Source of the DNA: a virus
Direction: 5' to 3' (one strand)
DNA: 34,532 nucleotides
IMG/VR virus record: IMGVR_UViG_3300031576_000207
Span: 1-34,532 of that record
Within the stretch, counting starts at the first letter, position 1; the number at the start of each line of letters is the position of its first letter. This document shows positions 1 to 7,903 of this stretch, piece after piece. The translations under genes were made by a program, and so were the position numbers. The notes below the pieces were generated by a model. The model made no database searches. It was given only the letters and a program-made list of their open reading frames with translations, and was not told the DNA's origin.

Positions 1-312
1 CAAGAGGAATACGAAAAGACCGAGTTTGTTCTAATCGAGTTTTTGGAATCGATTTCTGCAACATCGACGGCCAAGTATGAAGGCATCGGTTACGTGCAGA
101 TTCAAAAGCCAAGACTCTATGCCAGCTGTCGTGAGGAAAACATCAAAGCGTTGTTTGATTTCCTTAAAGAACAAGGACGTGAGGATTTAATCAAGACCAC
201 TGTCTTGCCTCAAAGCCTGTCGAGTTTTATCAGCGAATGCATAGAGAGCGGTATGGAGATTCCAGAGTGCATCACTTATTACCTTAAACCGTCAGTCAGG
301 CTTTATTCATAA
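1..312 (+). CDS. Phage replication-module protein, C-terminal part (5' end outside window)
   Basis: The reading frame is open from base 1 to the TAA at 310-312, so the start lies upstream of the window. A TTG at 43 could be read as a start, but the codons before it are also plausible protein, and I favour a gene truncated by the window edge. About 103 residues are visible: a short beta-like stretch (GIGYVQIQKPRLYASC) followed by helical sequence with LFDFLKEQGREDLI. This layout is familiar from small proteins in phage replication or recombination modules, but I cannot name the family. It is followed 12 bp later by a strong AAAGGAGG site and the next gene, so the two are probably co-transcribed. 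Function unknown. Confidence 0.6.
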   Translation, partial: QEEYEKTEFVLIEFLESISATSTAKYEGIGYVQIQKPRLYASCREENIKALFDFLKEQGREDLIKTTVLPQSLSSFISECIESGMEIPECITYYLKPSVRLYS

Positions 313-324
313 AGGAGGCAGGTC

Positions 325-1053
325 ATGTCAAATGAAGTCATCGAGAAAACACAAACAGGTTTAGTTCCGTCAACGCAACCGCAAAGAGGTTTTGAAGGCG
401 GTGTTGATCAAGAAGATTTGATCATCCCTCGTGCGAAACTCATTCAGGCATTATCGCCGGAGTTAGCGGAAGGGGTTGATGGGATCAAGATCGGATCAAT
501 CATCAACTCATTGACCAAAGAAGTTTTGGCGCAGGATTTTATTCCGATATTCACGTTTAAGAATTTCATCCGGTTTAATCCGCGCAGTAAGGACGATCCG
601 AATTTTGACGGTGATTATGAGCCGGGTGCTGTCATTTGGAAGTCAATCGACCCGACGGATCCACGCGTCAAAGAGCAAACAAAGTTCGGGCCCAATGGCG
701 AGAAGCCGGTGGCAACGACGTTTATTAACTTCTTCTCGTATTTCCCGGGTGTGAGCATGCCGATTATCGTTAGTTTTTCAAAGACAAGTTATAAGGCAGG
801 GAAGAATTTGTTATCGCTGGCCAAGTTTTGCGGTGGGGATATGTTCTCACGCAAATACAAGTTGGTATCGCAAATGGAAACCAACGACGTGGCGACGTAT
901 TCCGTTTTAAAAGTCAAGCCGGTCGGTGCCGTAACGCCGGAAGAATTTCAATTGTGCGAACGGTTATGGAATGAATTTTCCTCAAAGGTTGAAGCCATAC
1001 AGGTTCATGAGGGTGATGTGCAGGAAGATGTTGAAGGGAAAAGACCGTATTAA
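325..1053 (+). CDS. Putative phage ssDNA-binding-like protein
   Basis: 242 aa. The start is fixed by AAAGGAGG about 7 nt upstream of the ATG. The protein has a polar N-terminus (about 1-30), a mixed alpha/beta core beginning at LIIPRAKLIQ, a central stretch with aromatic and basic residues (FKNFIRFNPRSKDD), and an acidic C-terminal tail (HEGDVQEDVEGKRPY). It sits between the upstream phage gene and the primase-helicase. The acidic tail ending in Pro-aromatic resembles the protein-docking tip of single-stranded DNA-binding proteins (bacterial SSB ends in DDDIPF). No OB-fold signature can be proved by eye, so the SSB role is inferred from context and tail. Alternatives are a recombination mediator or an unnamed replication accessory protein. 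Confidence 0.7.
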   Translation: MSNEVIEKTQTGLVPSTQPQRGFEGGVDQEDLIIPRAKLIQALSPELAEGVDGIKIGSIINSLTKEVLAQDFIPIFTFKNFIRFNPRSKDDPNFDGDYEPGAVIWKSIDPTDPRVKEQTKFGPNGEKPVATTFINFFSYFPGVSMPIIVSFSKTSYKAGKNLLSLAKFCGGDMFSRKYKLVSQMETNDVATYSVLKVKPVGAVTPEEFQLCERLWNEFSSKVEAIQVHEGDVQEDVEGKRPY

Positions 1054-1057
1054 TTGA

Positions 1058-1092
1058 GGAAGCGGGGGTTTTACTACTCCGCTTTCTTTTTT
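1058..1092 (+). terminator. Rho-independent terminator after the SSB-like gene
   Basis: Arms 1058-1067 and 1077-1086 pair with two G-U wobbles and the core AAGCGG/CCGCTT. The loop is 9 nt and a run of six T follows (1087-1092). It lies 4 nt after the stop of the upstream gene and just before the ribosome binding site of a 57-aa gene, so it may attenuate rather than fully stop transcription into the primase gene. Confidence 0.75.
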
Positions 1093-1109
1093 AACAGAGG
1101 AGAACCGAC

Positions 1110-1283
1110 ATGAAGATAAAAATTTATTACGGGAGAGATTGGGAAACAATCGAGGAATTAATCAATGCGTTCCTGATTAATAAGAAGCTTGTCGAGATTA
1201 AACAAAATGTTGTTAGGGCAGGAGTTTTTGACTCATATCACCTTCTTGTCATTACTGTCATTTATGAGGAAATTGTTAAATGA
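1110..1283 (+). CDS. Small hypothetical protein (57 aa)
   Basis: A short frame starts at ATG 1110, 4 nt after AGAGGAGAA, and reads MKIKIYYGRDWETIEELINA and onward to EEIVK, ending in TGA at 1281-1283. The stop overlaps the ATG of the primase-helicase in the ATGA arrangement, a hallmark of translational coupling. The strong ribosome binding site and the exact overlap support a real gene. The composition is that of a small soluble alpha/beta protein with no membrane segment or zinc motif. Function unknown. Its place between a terminator and the primase suggests an accessory or regulatory replication protein. Confidence 0.7.
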   Translation: MKIKIYYGRDWETIEELINAFLINKKLVEIKQNVVRAGVFDSYHLLVITVIYEEIVK

Positions 1284-3415
1284 TCGATCAGGCATTGATC
1301 TATGCCAAGCGCGGCTGGGCGGTATTTCCATGTAAAAACAAAATTCCTTTAACGGCTCATGGCTATAAAGACGCTTCGATTGACGAGGCGGTGATCAGGC
1401 AAATGTTCGCAAATCATAAAGACGTGAACATTGCCATTGCCACAGGCAAAGTGTCAGGAGTTTTTGTCGTTGATATTGATGTTAAAAACGACGCGCATGG
1501 AGATGAGTCGCTAGTTGATCTTGAACGGGAATTTGGACAACTACCTCATACAGTTGAGTCATTGACGTGGACTAAAGGCAGACACATTTTCTTTCAGTAT
1601 CCGCAAGCAGGCGTTGGATGTAGAACGGGACTTAGGCCGGGCATTGATATTCGAGGTGACGGTGGTTATGTGATCGCCCCGCCAAGCATCATCGAAGGCA
1701 AATCATATGCATGGGAAGCATCGCATGACCCAGATGAAACGATGATCGTTGACGCCCCTGATTGGCTTATTGAATTGCTTAGTGAGAAACAACAGGCGGT
1801 TGATTTATCGGATGAAGGCGCAAAGATTACTGAAAACCGCAACGACACTCTTATGCACATGGGAGTCAAGATGCGCAAGATGGGTTTGGAATATCAGCAA
1901 ATCGAAATGATGCTTCAGACAATTAACGCAAACCGCTGTGCACCGTCATTAGCAAAAAAAGAAGTGTCAGCAATTGCCAAGAGTGTTTCACGTTACGGCA
2001 TTGAAAGTAGGAAGAAGTACTACGATCCCTTGACGGACGTCTGGAACGCCAAGATGTTTTTCGATAAATGCGGCGAGGACATCAAGTATTGCGACGCTTT
2101 AGGCGGCTGGTTTATTTGGGATGGGACGCGCTGGAAAAAAGACGATACGTTTCAGATTTTGCGGCTGGCGAAGAACACCGTCAAACAAATGTACCAGATG
2201 GCCAAGGTTAATAGCGACAAATTTCTTTTTAAGCACGCCGTTAAATGTGAAGGCGAGTCGCGCCTTAAGGCAATGATCAGTCTTGTTAGAAGCGAGGAGA
2301 AGATAGCGGTGGTGAATGATCAATTCGACAGTGATGTGTTCTTGCTTAATTGTTTAAACGGCACGCTCAATCTTCAGACGGGAGAATTAAAACCGCCCAG
2401 CAAGGACGACTATATCACTCGTCGGGTTGAGCTTAATTATAACAAGAACGCTGATTATCCAGAATGGCGGCGATTTTTAATGACGATATTTCAGGGTGAT
2501 TTACAGCTTATCGAATTCATGCAGAAAGCTGTTGGTTATTCATTATCAGGATCAATCAAAGAGCAGTGCATCTTTATTTTGTATGGCGTTGGAATGAACG
2601 GCAAGTCTACGTTCTTAAAACATATCTTCCGAATGTTGGGTGATTACGCGCTTAATACGCCAGCGTCGACCTTGATGGAGAAATATAACGATTCCATTCC
2701 CAACGATGTGGCAAGGCTTAAAGGGATGAGATTTGTGACCGCGCTTGAATCCGGCAAATCAAAGGCGATGGCTGAGGCGCAAATCAAACAGTTGACGGGT
2801 GATGATCCGATATCGGCGCGGTTTTTGCATCGTGAGTATTTTGATTTCTTTGCGACGTTTAAGATTTTTTTTGCCACAAATCACAAACCAAACATATCGG
2901 GAACGGACAAAGGAATTTGGCGGCGTATTATTACCGTTCCATTTGAGAAGGTGATTTCGGCTAAAGAGTGCGATCCCAAGATGGATGAGAAATTGGTGCG
3001 TGAATATGAGGGCATTTTGAATTGGGCGATTGAGGGATTTCGATTGTGGCAAGCACATGGATTAGGCAGACCAGATAAAGTCACCGCGGCCACTAATGAA
3101 TATCAAGAAGAATCAGATTTAATCGGTGGTTATTTGGATGAGCGGTGTGTCATAGGCGCAGATTTTAAAGTTCAGGCGAGTTTTATTTTAAAGGATATTC
3201 AGCAGTGGGCTAAGGATAACGGGCTTCGTTATGTGAATCGAAACGAGTTTATTGACTATATGAAGAAGAAAGGATTCAGGAAAGACAAGCTAACTTCCGG
3301 TGGAGATCGTGGAAATATTTTTTGGTTCGGGCTTGGGTTAAAGGCTGGCGATAATCAAAACAGGGGAGAAAGTGGAGAAGTTTTTAGTGATGTTTCAGAA
3401 AAAAGACCGTTTTGA
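1280..3415 (+). CDS. Bifunctional PrimPol primase / SF3 helicase (D5/P4 type)
   Basis: 711 aa. The N-terminal third looks like an archaeo-eukaryotic primase/polymerase (PrimPol) domain: it begins with the usual AIYAKRGWAVFPCK-like sequence, carries the metal-binding pair D65-I-D67, the GRH motif at 100-102, and GIDIRGDGGYVIAPPS. A D5_N-like linker (about 255-400, with GGWFIWDGTRWKKD) leads to a superfamily 3 helicase with Walker A GVGMNGKST (436-444), a Walker-B-like RFVTALESGK and motif C FFATNHKP. It would unwind DNA and prime synthesis at the phage origin. The C-terminus ends EKRPF, echoing KRPY in the SSB-like protein. The ATG overlaps the stop of the 57-aa gene. Iteron-like repeats begin in its 3' end. 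Family assignment is firm; catalytic details are inferred. Confidence 0.95.
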   Translation: MIDQALIYAKRGWAVFPCKNKIPLTAHGYKDASIDEAVIRQMFANHKDVNIAIATGKVSGVFVVDIDVKNDAHGDESLVDLEREFGQLPHTVESLTWTKGRHIFFQYPQAGVGCRTGLRPGIDIRGDGGYVIAPPSIIEGKSYAWEASHDPDETMIVDAPDWLIELLSEKQQAVDLSDEGAKITENRNDTLMHMGVKMRKMGLEYQQIEMMLQTINANRCAPSLAKKEVSAIAKSVSRYGIESRKKYYDPLTDVWNAKMFFDKCGEDIKYCDALGGWFIWDGTRWKKDDTFQILRLAKNTVKQMYQMAKVNSDKFLFKHAVKCEGESRLKAMISLVRSEEKIAVVNDQFDSDVFLLNCLNGTLNLQTGELKPPSKDDYITRRVELNYNKNADYPEWRRFLMTIFQGDLQLIEFMQKAVGYSLSGSIKEQCIFILYGVGMNGKSTFLKHIFRMLGDYALNTPASTLMEKYNDSIPNDVARLKGMRFVTALESGKSKAMAEAQIKQLTGDDPISARFLHREYFDFFATFKIFFATNHKPNISGTDKGIWRRIITVPFEKVISAKECDPKMDEKLVREYEGILNWAIEGFRLWQAHGLGRPDKVTAATNEYQEESDLIGGYLDERCVIGADFKVQASFILKDIQQWAKDNGLRYVNRNEFIDYMKKKGFRKDKLTSGGDRGNIFWFGLGLKAGDNQNRGESGEVFSDVSEKRPF

Positions 3416-3606
3416 GTGGAGAAAGCGGAGATTTGTGGAAGTTCAAAAATGCATTTTCCACGACAAAACAACCACAATTTAAATGGTTTAGGCAAAGCGT
3501 GGAGATAGAGGAGAAATATTCTCTCCTATATACATAAGTATCAAAAAAAATAATGAATATATATAGGGAAATTCCCCAGACAATTTCTCCTCCACTTTCT
3601 CCACGC
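3365..3606 (+). repeat. Iteron-like repeats and inverted repeat, candidate replication origin
   Basis: Four related copies of GTGGAGAAAGNGGAGAAAT occur: 3365-3380, 3416-3434, 3499-3517 (direct) and 3583-3606 (inverted). Copies three and four form a long imperfect inverted repeat (3497-3517 against 3583-3606). Between them lie AGGAGA...TCTCCT (3509-3514/3522-3527, separated by AATATTC) and a very AT-rich stretch (about 3528-3575). Iterons plus an AT-rich segment beside a primase-helicase gene are the classic form of an origin. The 200 bp between the primase stop and the next start contain no other gene that I would defend. Confidence 0.5.
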
Positions 3607-3615
3607 AAGGAAAAT

Positions 3616-3846
3616 ATGGATAAGTTCGACAGTTTCAAAGTTTTGTTTAAAAGGTTTATTGATGGCACGCGCTGGATCAATGAGCGCATGGTTAAAGGTA
3701 TCAATGTGGATAAAGACAAAGAGGATTTCAACCGAACGGTTGTTGAGCCGATGGATGCCCTATGGGCAGAGTTTACGGATGAGGGGAAAGACTACTGGCT
3801 TAAGGTAAGCGATGCGGTTCGCATCTTTAACGGAAGGATTGTTTAA
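3616..3846 (+). CDS. Small hypothetical phage protein (76 aa)
   Basis: The frame is open from 3553, but the first in-frame part lies in the repeat region. The ATG at 3616 has AAGGA 5 nt upstream, so I choose it. The product (MDKFDSFKVLFKRFIDGTRW...) is polar and helical, with several Trp residues and no membrane segment or recognisable motif. Its TAA (3844-3846) abuts the ATG of the next small gene without a gap, so the two are probably translated together. Located between the candidate origin and the modification/packaging genes. Function unknown. Confidence 0.65.
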   Translation: MDKFDSFKVLFKRFIDGTRWINERMVKGINVDKDKEDFNRTVVEPMDALWAEFTDEGKDYWLKVSDAVRIFNGRIV

Positions 3847-3981
3847 ATGGAAAAGGGTTTTCCGATTGTCTTGATCGTATTGGATTTATTAGCCGCATGT
3901 GTTTATGGATGGCAGGGCGATGTGCGTCATGCCGTCTATTGGTTGAGCGCGGCGGTGTTGACGATATGCGTGACGTTTTGA
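3847..3981 (+). CDS. Small membrane protein (44 aa)
   Basis: Starts on the base after the stop of the preceding gene and encodes 44 aa ending in TGA 3979-3981. Two hydrophobic segments (FPIVLIVLDLLAACVYG and VYWLSAAVLTICVTF) flank a short polar loop QGDVRHA. Small two-helix proteins with a GD...YW centre are, from memory, common in siphophage genomes near this position, of unknown function. The bare TAA-ATG junction suggests translation by reinitiation. No lysis role can be assigned. Confidence 0.65.
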   Translation: MEKGFPIVLIVLDLLAACVYGWQGDVRHAVYWLSAAVLTICVTF

Positions 3982-4058
3982 TCGTCGGGTCCTTCCATGG
4001 GGGGTGGCGTATGCGGGTCGGCTGGCGGGCAGACAGTCAGTGATGTTAGGTTTTAAAA
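3982..4058. other. GC-rich gene-poor spacer, possible cos/pac region
   Basis: After the small membrane gene comes a markedly G-rich stretch (3983-4044, with GGTCCTTCCATGG and tracts of GGGGGG and GGCGGGC) that differs from the AT-leaning DNA on both sides. No convincing gene lies in it: frames of 19 aa (from 3998) and 29 aa (4059-4148) exist but lack good ribosome binding sites. Lambda-type phages keep their cohesive-end site near the small terminase gene, so this is a weak cos candidate. The nicking site itself cannot be seen. Confidence 0.25.
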
Positions 4059-4148
4059 ATGTCGTGTCGTGGTCGCAAGGCCAAAATGAGTTTTAGATCG
4101 GCAGAGGTATTCCTCGTCGGTAAAGTGACAAAAATTAGGAGGTTTTAG

Positions 4149-5444
4149 ATGGCTATGATCAATGTAAAACCGGACATTCGGGATGTCCGGTTGTCCGATA
4201 TCAAACCAGCGCCGTATAATCCGCGCGAGATCGCACCAGAGGCCCTATCGGGGTTACGTCAATCACTGGAAAAGTTTGGGATGGTGGACCTTTTGGTGGT
4301 TAACCGGCGCAACATGCACATCATCTCCGGTCATCAACGTTACAAGATATTACAGGCGGAAGGGGTAGAAAGCGTTACGGCCATTATGGTGGATGTCGAT
4401 GAAGTTTCAGAAATGGCCATGAACGTTACGCTTAATTCGCAGGAGATCACCGGCCATTGGACAGCGGCTTTGATTCCGCTGTTAGAAAGATTAAGGACAG
4501 AAAACGCGGACGATTATCTTGCCCTTCGCATGAAAGAGTTACGTGAGGAAGTTTCAGAATTTGAAATTGAAAAAATAGGAAAGACTTTGCCGGATGATAT
4601 CCCTGCCGCACCCAAAGAGGCGGTCACGAAATACGGCGACTTATGGATTTTGGGAGATCATCGGCTTCTTTGCGGCGATTCGACCAATGAGGAAGATGTC
4701 GTGCGTCTTATGGATGGGCAGAAGGCAAAGTTGTTTGCCACCGATCCACCCTATTGCGTGGATTACACAGGTGCTGATCGCCCTAATGGCGGCAAAGACT
4801 GGTCAAATGTTTATCGTGAGATTGATATTCCCGATGCCGTTGACTTCATGCGCAAGTTTTATACGGTCGGTCTCAAATACATTCATGAGGGTACGGCGTT
4901 GTATTTGTGGCATGCGTCAAGGCGGCGGTCTGATATCGAGGGGGTATGTAAAGAATTGGGTATTCTCATCCATCAAGAAATTGTTTGGGTGAAGCCGTGC
5001 GTCATTTTAACCTATTCGTTTTATTCCTGGCGGCATGAGCCGTGTCTCTTAATGTGGATTAAAGGTCAGAAGCCAGAATATAAGCCAAAGAATAAATCTA
5101 TCGGTAGTGTATGGACGATTGATTATCTTAAGTCCGGTGACCCTTCAACGCCGGAGTATTATACCGATCTTTGGGAATTGGATTGGGAAGGGAAAAAAAG
5201 AAATTCTGGTCTTGAGCATCCAACTGTAAAACCAACGGAGGTGTTTGCGATCCCAATGCGTGTCCATACCACACCGGGAGATATTTGTTATGAGCCGTTT
5301 TGCGGATCAGGATCGCAGATCATTGCCGGTGAGCGTTTAAATCGGCGGGTCTTTGCGATGGAATTAGAGCCGATCTTTTGTGATGTTACCGTTAAACGCT
5401 GGACAGAATTTACGGGCAAGAAGGCCGTTTTGGAAAATGGCTGA
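4149..5444 (+). CDS. ParB-like domain fused to DNA (adenine) methyltransferase
   Basis: 431 aa. The start is fixed by AGGAGG about 6 nt upstream. Residues 10-100 form a ParB/sulfiredoxin-like domain (LSDIKPAPYNPRE, then IISGHQRYKIL). From about 155 comes an amino-methyltransferase in the beta-class order: catalytic DPPY at 199-202 precedes the SAM-binding FCGSGS at 384-389, with HPTVKP between. DPPY indicates transfer to an exocyclic amino group, most often N6 of adenine. The order ParB-methylase then terminase is common in phages and suggests protection of phage DNA from restriction or marking of DNA for packaging. No restriction endonuclease is adjacent, so it is an orphan enzyme. The 3' end overlaps the terminase small subunit by 8 nt. 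Confidence 0.93.
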   Translation: MAMINVKPDIRDVRLSDIKPAPYNPREIAPEALSGLRQSLEKFGMVDLLVVNRRNMHIISGHQRYKILQAEGVESVTAIMVDVDEVSEMAMNVTLNSQEITGHWTAALIPLLERLRTENADDYLALRMKELREEVSEFEIEKIGKTLPDDIPAAPKEAVTKYGDLWILGDHRLLCGDSTNEEDVVRLMDGQKAKLFATDPPYCVDYTGADRPNGGKDWSNVYREIDIPDAVDFMRKFYTVGLKYIHEGTALYLWHASRRRSDIEGVCKELGILIHQEIVWVKPCVILTYSFYSWRHEPCLLMWIKGQKPEYKPKNKSIGSVWTIDYLKSGDPSTPEYYTDLWELDWEGKKRNSGLEHPTVKPTEVFAIPMRVHTTPGDICYEPFCGSGSQIIAGERLNRRVFAMELEPIFCDVTVKRWTEFTGKKAVLENG

Positions 5445-6138
5445 GCAAAAACAAAACTTAGCGGAGATCGCCCGTAAGAAACGGCACCTGCATTTAATTG
5501 AAAAAATGCATAGCGGTAAGGCGTTGACCAAGCCGGAGATTACTGAGCTTGCCCAATTTGAGGCCGAGCCGTTATCCCCGACGGTTGTCAAGACGATGGA
5601 AGAAGTGGCCCGGGTGATGGGAGTCTCTTACCGCACCGTTCAGCGATGGAGGCAGGATGGTATGCCAACGACACAAGATGGTTTTTATGATCTGGATAAA
5701 GTCAAAGACTGGCATGCGGCGCGTAACGAGAAAGATGAACTTCAAGAAAGCAAAGAATACTGGGAGGAGCGGATTTTTAGTTACAAAGCTTCTTTGCTTG
5801 AGATGGATGTCAAGAAAGCCACCGGTGAGTTGGTGTCGAGAGAAGTTGTTGAGAAAGGCCGTATCTCAAGGATTATCGCGGTTAAAAGGGCGTTTCTCGC
5901 TTTGCCAAGAGTGTTGGCCCCGAGGCTTGCCATGAAGGAACCGAGGGAAATTGAGACTGAGTTGTATGAAGCCATTAGTGAAATTATTGATGAATTTTCC
6001 GGAGTGAATGATGATATTGAAAATGGACAAGGAAATTTGGAGCCCGAAGGAACGCCAGGCGTGGATGAGGCCGCGGCCGATAACAGTCAGCGAATGGGCG
6101 GATCAGTTCCGGATGCTCAATCCGGTGACATCGGCTGA
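5437..6138 (+). CDS. Terminase small subunit (Nu1-like)
   Basis: The frame is open from 5380, but the ATG at 5437 gives an ordinary 8-nt overlap with the methylase and has GGA just upstream, so I take 5437 (233 aa). A winged-helix/HTH of the Nu1 type lies at about 50-100 (VARVMGVSYRTVQRWRQDGM, then YDLDKVKDWHA), which would bind the packaging site. It is followed by a charged helical region (about 100-200) that probably contacts the large subunit. Lambda Nu1 is 181 aa, so this one is longer. The last 131 nt overlap the large-subunit gene in another frame; that tail is acidic and Gly-rich (GQGNLEPEGTPGVDEAAADN), as expected for overprinted sequence. Confidence 0.85.
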   Translation: MAEQKQNLAEIARKKRHLHLIEKMHSGKALTKPEITELAQFEAEPLSPTVVKTMEEVARVMGVSYRTVQRWRQDGMPTTQDGFYDLDKVKDWHAARNEKDELQESKEYWEERIFSYKASLLEMDVKKATGELVSREVVEKGRISRIIAVKRAFLALPRVLAPRLAMKEPREIETELYEAISEIIDEFSGVNDDIENGQGNLEPEGTPGVDEAAADNSQRMGGSVPDAQSGDIG

Positions 6139-7903
6139 ACCCGGCCGCTGGAAAACCAGCCGCACGCCGTATCTCAAGGGCATCATGGATGCTTTTACCG
6201 ATCCGCTTGTAGAAGAAATCACAATCATGGCGGCATCGCAGGTCGGCAAAACCGAGAGCATGTATAACATGCTCGGGTTTATCATCGATCAGGATCCTGG
6301 CCCTACTTTAATGGTCTTGCCAAGAGAGAACGATGCAAAGAGCATTTCCTACAACCGTGTTTTGCCGATGATTGAAGGATCGAAAGCATTGATGGTTCAC
6401 ATGACACCAATAGCTGATGATATTACGAGACTCGAATATCATCTGGATCGGATGATTCTCTATTTTGCCGGATCAAACAGTCCGGCGGATTTAGCGGGTC
6501 GGCCGATTCGTTATTTATTTCTTGATGAGGTGGATAAATACCCGAGGTTCTCGGGGCGAGAAGCTGATCCGATTAAGCTGGCCAGTGAACGCCAAAAAAC
6601 ATTTTGGAATAAAAAGACGGTGAAGGTTTCAACACCGACGACAAGAGATGGATATATCCACCGCGAATACGAAAAATCGGATCGACGTAAGTTTTATGTT
6701 CCCTGTCCGCAGTGCGGCAAATATCAGATTTTGGTATTCGGTCAGATTAAATGGCCAAAGGAAGAAAGATCGGCAGAGAAAATCAGAAATGAACGATTGG
6801 CCTGGTATGAATGTTTTTTCTGTCAGGGAAGAATCGAAGATTATCAAAAAGGGAAAATACTTTTACAAGGTCAATGGGTGCCGGACGGTTGTGAAATTGC
6901 GGATGACGGATCGATCAGAGGGGCCATAGTCAAGAGCAAACATCACGGGTTCTGGATCAATTCGTTGTATTCGCCATGGTTGACGTGGAGTGATGTCGCG
7001 GCAGAATTCTTAAAATCGAAAGATTACGTTGAGCTTTTAATGAACTTTGTCAATTCCTGGCTGGCCGAGGTGTGGGAGGAGAGAGTTGAAGAAACCAGTA
7101 TCGATAAAATCAGGGCTCTTGCTGGTGAGCATGAAGAGGGAATGGTGCCGGAGGAGGCGATTCTCTTGACGGCTGGCGTGGATGTTCAGAAAGATCACTT
7201 TTACGCGACGATCCGGGCCTGGGGATACCAGCAAAGGTCATGGAACATTTTGGCCGTTCGCTTGGAAGAATGGGAGGATGTCATCCGGGTTCTGTTTAAA
7301 ACGACGTATCCGTCAGAAGATGCCAATATTGAACCGTTCCCGGTACGATTGACCTGCATCGATACCGGTTATCGAACGTCCGAAGTTTACGAGATCTGTA
7401 GTGCCTGGCGGGATGTTGCCCGGCCAATCAAGGGGCGCAACCAGTTGGGAGGAATCCCCTATCGAATCAGTACAATCGAACGTTTCCCGGATTCCGGGGT
7501 CACAATTCCCGGCGGGCTGGCCTTGTGGTCTTTAGATACCAGTTATTTTAAGGATAAGGTGAGGAGGCTCATGCAAAATACTTCCTTGGATGGCCCGGGA
7601 GGTTGGTTTATTCATCGCAATCCTCCGGAAGAATATGTTAAGCAGCTTTGTTCGGAACATAAGGCCATTATCCGGGATAAAAAAACACGTCGAGCCCGGG
7701 AAGAATGGCGGCCGGTTAGCGCACATGCCGCGACACACTTTTGGGATTGTGAGATTTACAGTGCCGCAGCTGCCGAAATGTTACGGGTGTTTTATCTACA
7801 AGAAAATTCCGGACAGGTTATTCATCGGTCAGAGCAACACAAGAATTTCAGTTATAAAAACTGGATACCGCGAAAGCCTAATTGGAATAGACGTCATGGT
7901 TAA
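6008..7903 (+). CDS. Terminase large subunit (gpA-like packaging ATPase/nuclease)
   Basis: 631 aa, close to lambda gpA (641). The ATPase domain has a Walker-A-type AASQVGKTE (K81) and Walker B YLFLDEVD (D173-E174). A CPQCGK...CFFCQG four-cysteine zinc ribbon (about 235-280) is typical of this family. The C-terminal nuclease begins at TAGVDVQKDHFYA, whose Asp residues would bind metal. It cuts concatemers and pumps DNA into the prohead through the portal. The ATG at 6008 has GGAG 4 nt upstream and lies 131 nt inside the small-subunit gene; a second ATG follows at once. The 3' end overlaps the zinc-ribbon gene by 8 nt. Family assignment is firm. Confidence 0.96.
   Translation: MMILKMDKEIWSPKERQAWMRPRPITVSEWADQFRMLNPVTSAEPGRWKTSRTPYLKGIMDAFTDPLVEEITIMAASQVGKTESMYNMLGFIIDQDPGPTLMVLPRENDAKSISYNRVLPMIEGSKALMVHMTPIADDITRLEYHLDRMILYFAGSNSPADLAGRPIRYLFLDEVDKYPRFSGREADPIKLASERQKTFWNKKTVKVSTPTTRDGYIHREYEKSDRRKFYVPCPQCGKYQILVFGQIKWPKEERSAEKIRNERLAWYECFFCQGRIEDYQKGKILLQGQWVPDGCEIADDGSIRGAIVKSKHHGFWINSLYSPWLTWSDVAAEFLKSKDYVELLMNFVNSWLAEVWEERVEETSIDKIRALAGEHEEGMVPEEAILLTAGVDVQKDHFYATIRAWGYQQRSWNILAVRLEEWEDVIRVLFKTTYPSEDANIEPFPVRLTCIDTGYRTSEVYEICSAWRDVARPIKGRNQLGGIPYRISTIERFPDSGVTIPGGLALWSLDTSYFKDKVRRLMQNTSLDGPGGWFIHRNPPEEYVKQLCSEHKAIIRDKKTRRAREEWRPVSAHAATHFWDCEIYSAAAAEMLRVFYLQENSGQVIHRSEQHKNFSYKNWIPRKPNWNRRHG

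Noticed and set aside
3364-3606. CRISPR array
   Set aside because: Repeats are imperfect, unequally spaced and partly inverted, with no spacer-like regularity and no cas genes; iterons fit better.
4059-4148. 29-aa frame just before the ParB-methylase gene
   Set aside because: No good ribosome binding site and too short to judge; its end coincides with the next start only because the AGGAGG and TAG happen to be in frame.
4183-4992. Frames of 61 and 132 aa inside the ParB-methylase gene
   Set aside because: Out-of-frame shadows of a gene with intact DPPY and SAM motifs.
7590-7895. Upstream extension of the zinc-ribbon gene
   Set aside because: It overlaps the C-terminal coding region of the terminase in another frame; ATG 7896 gives the normal short overlap.
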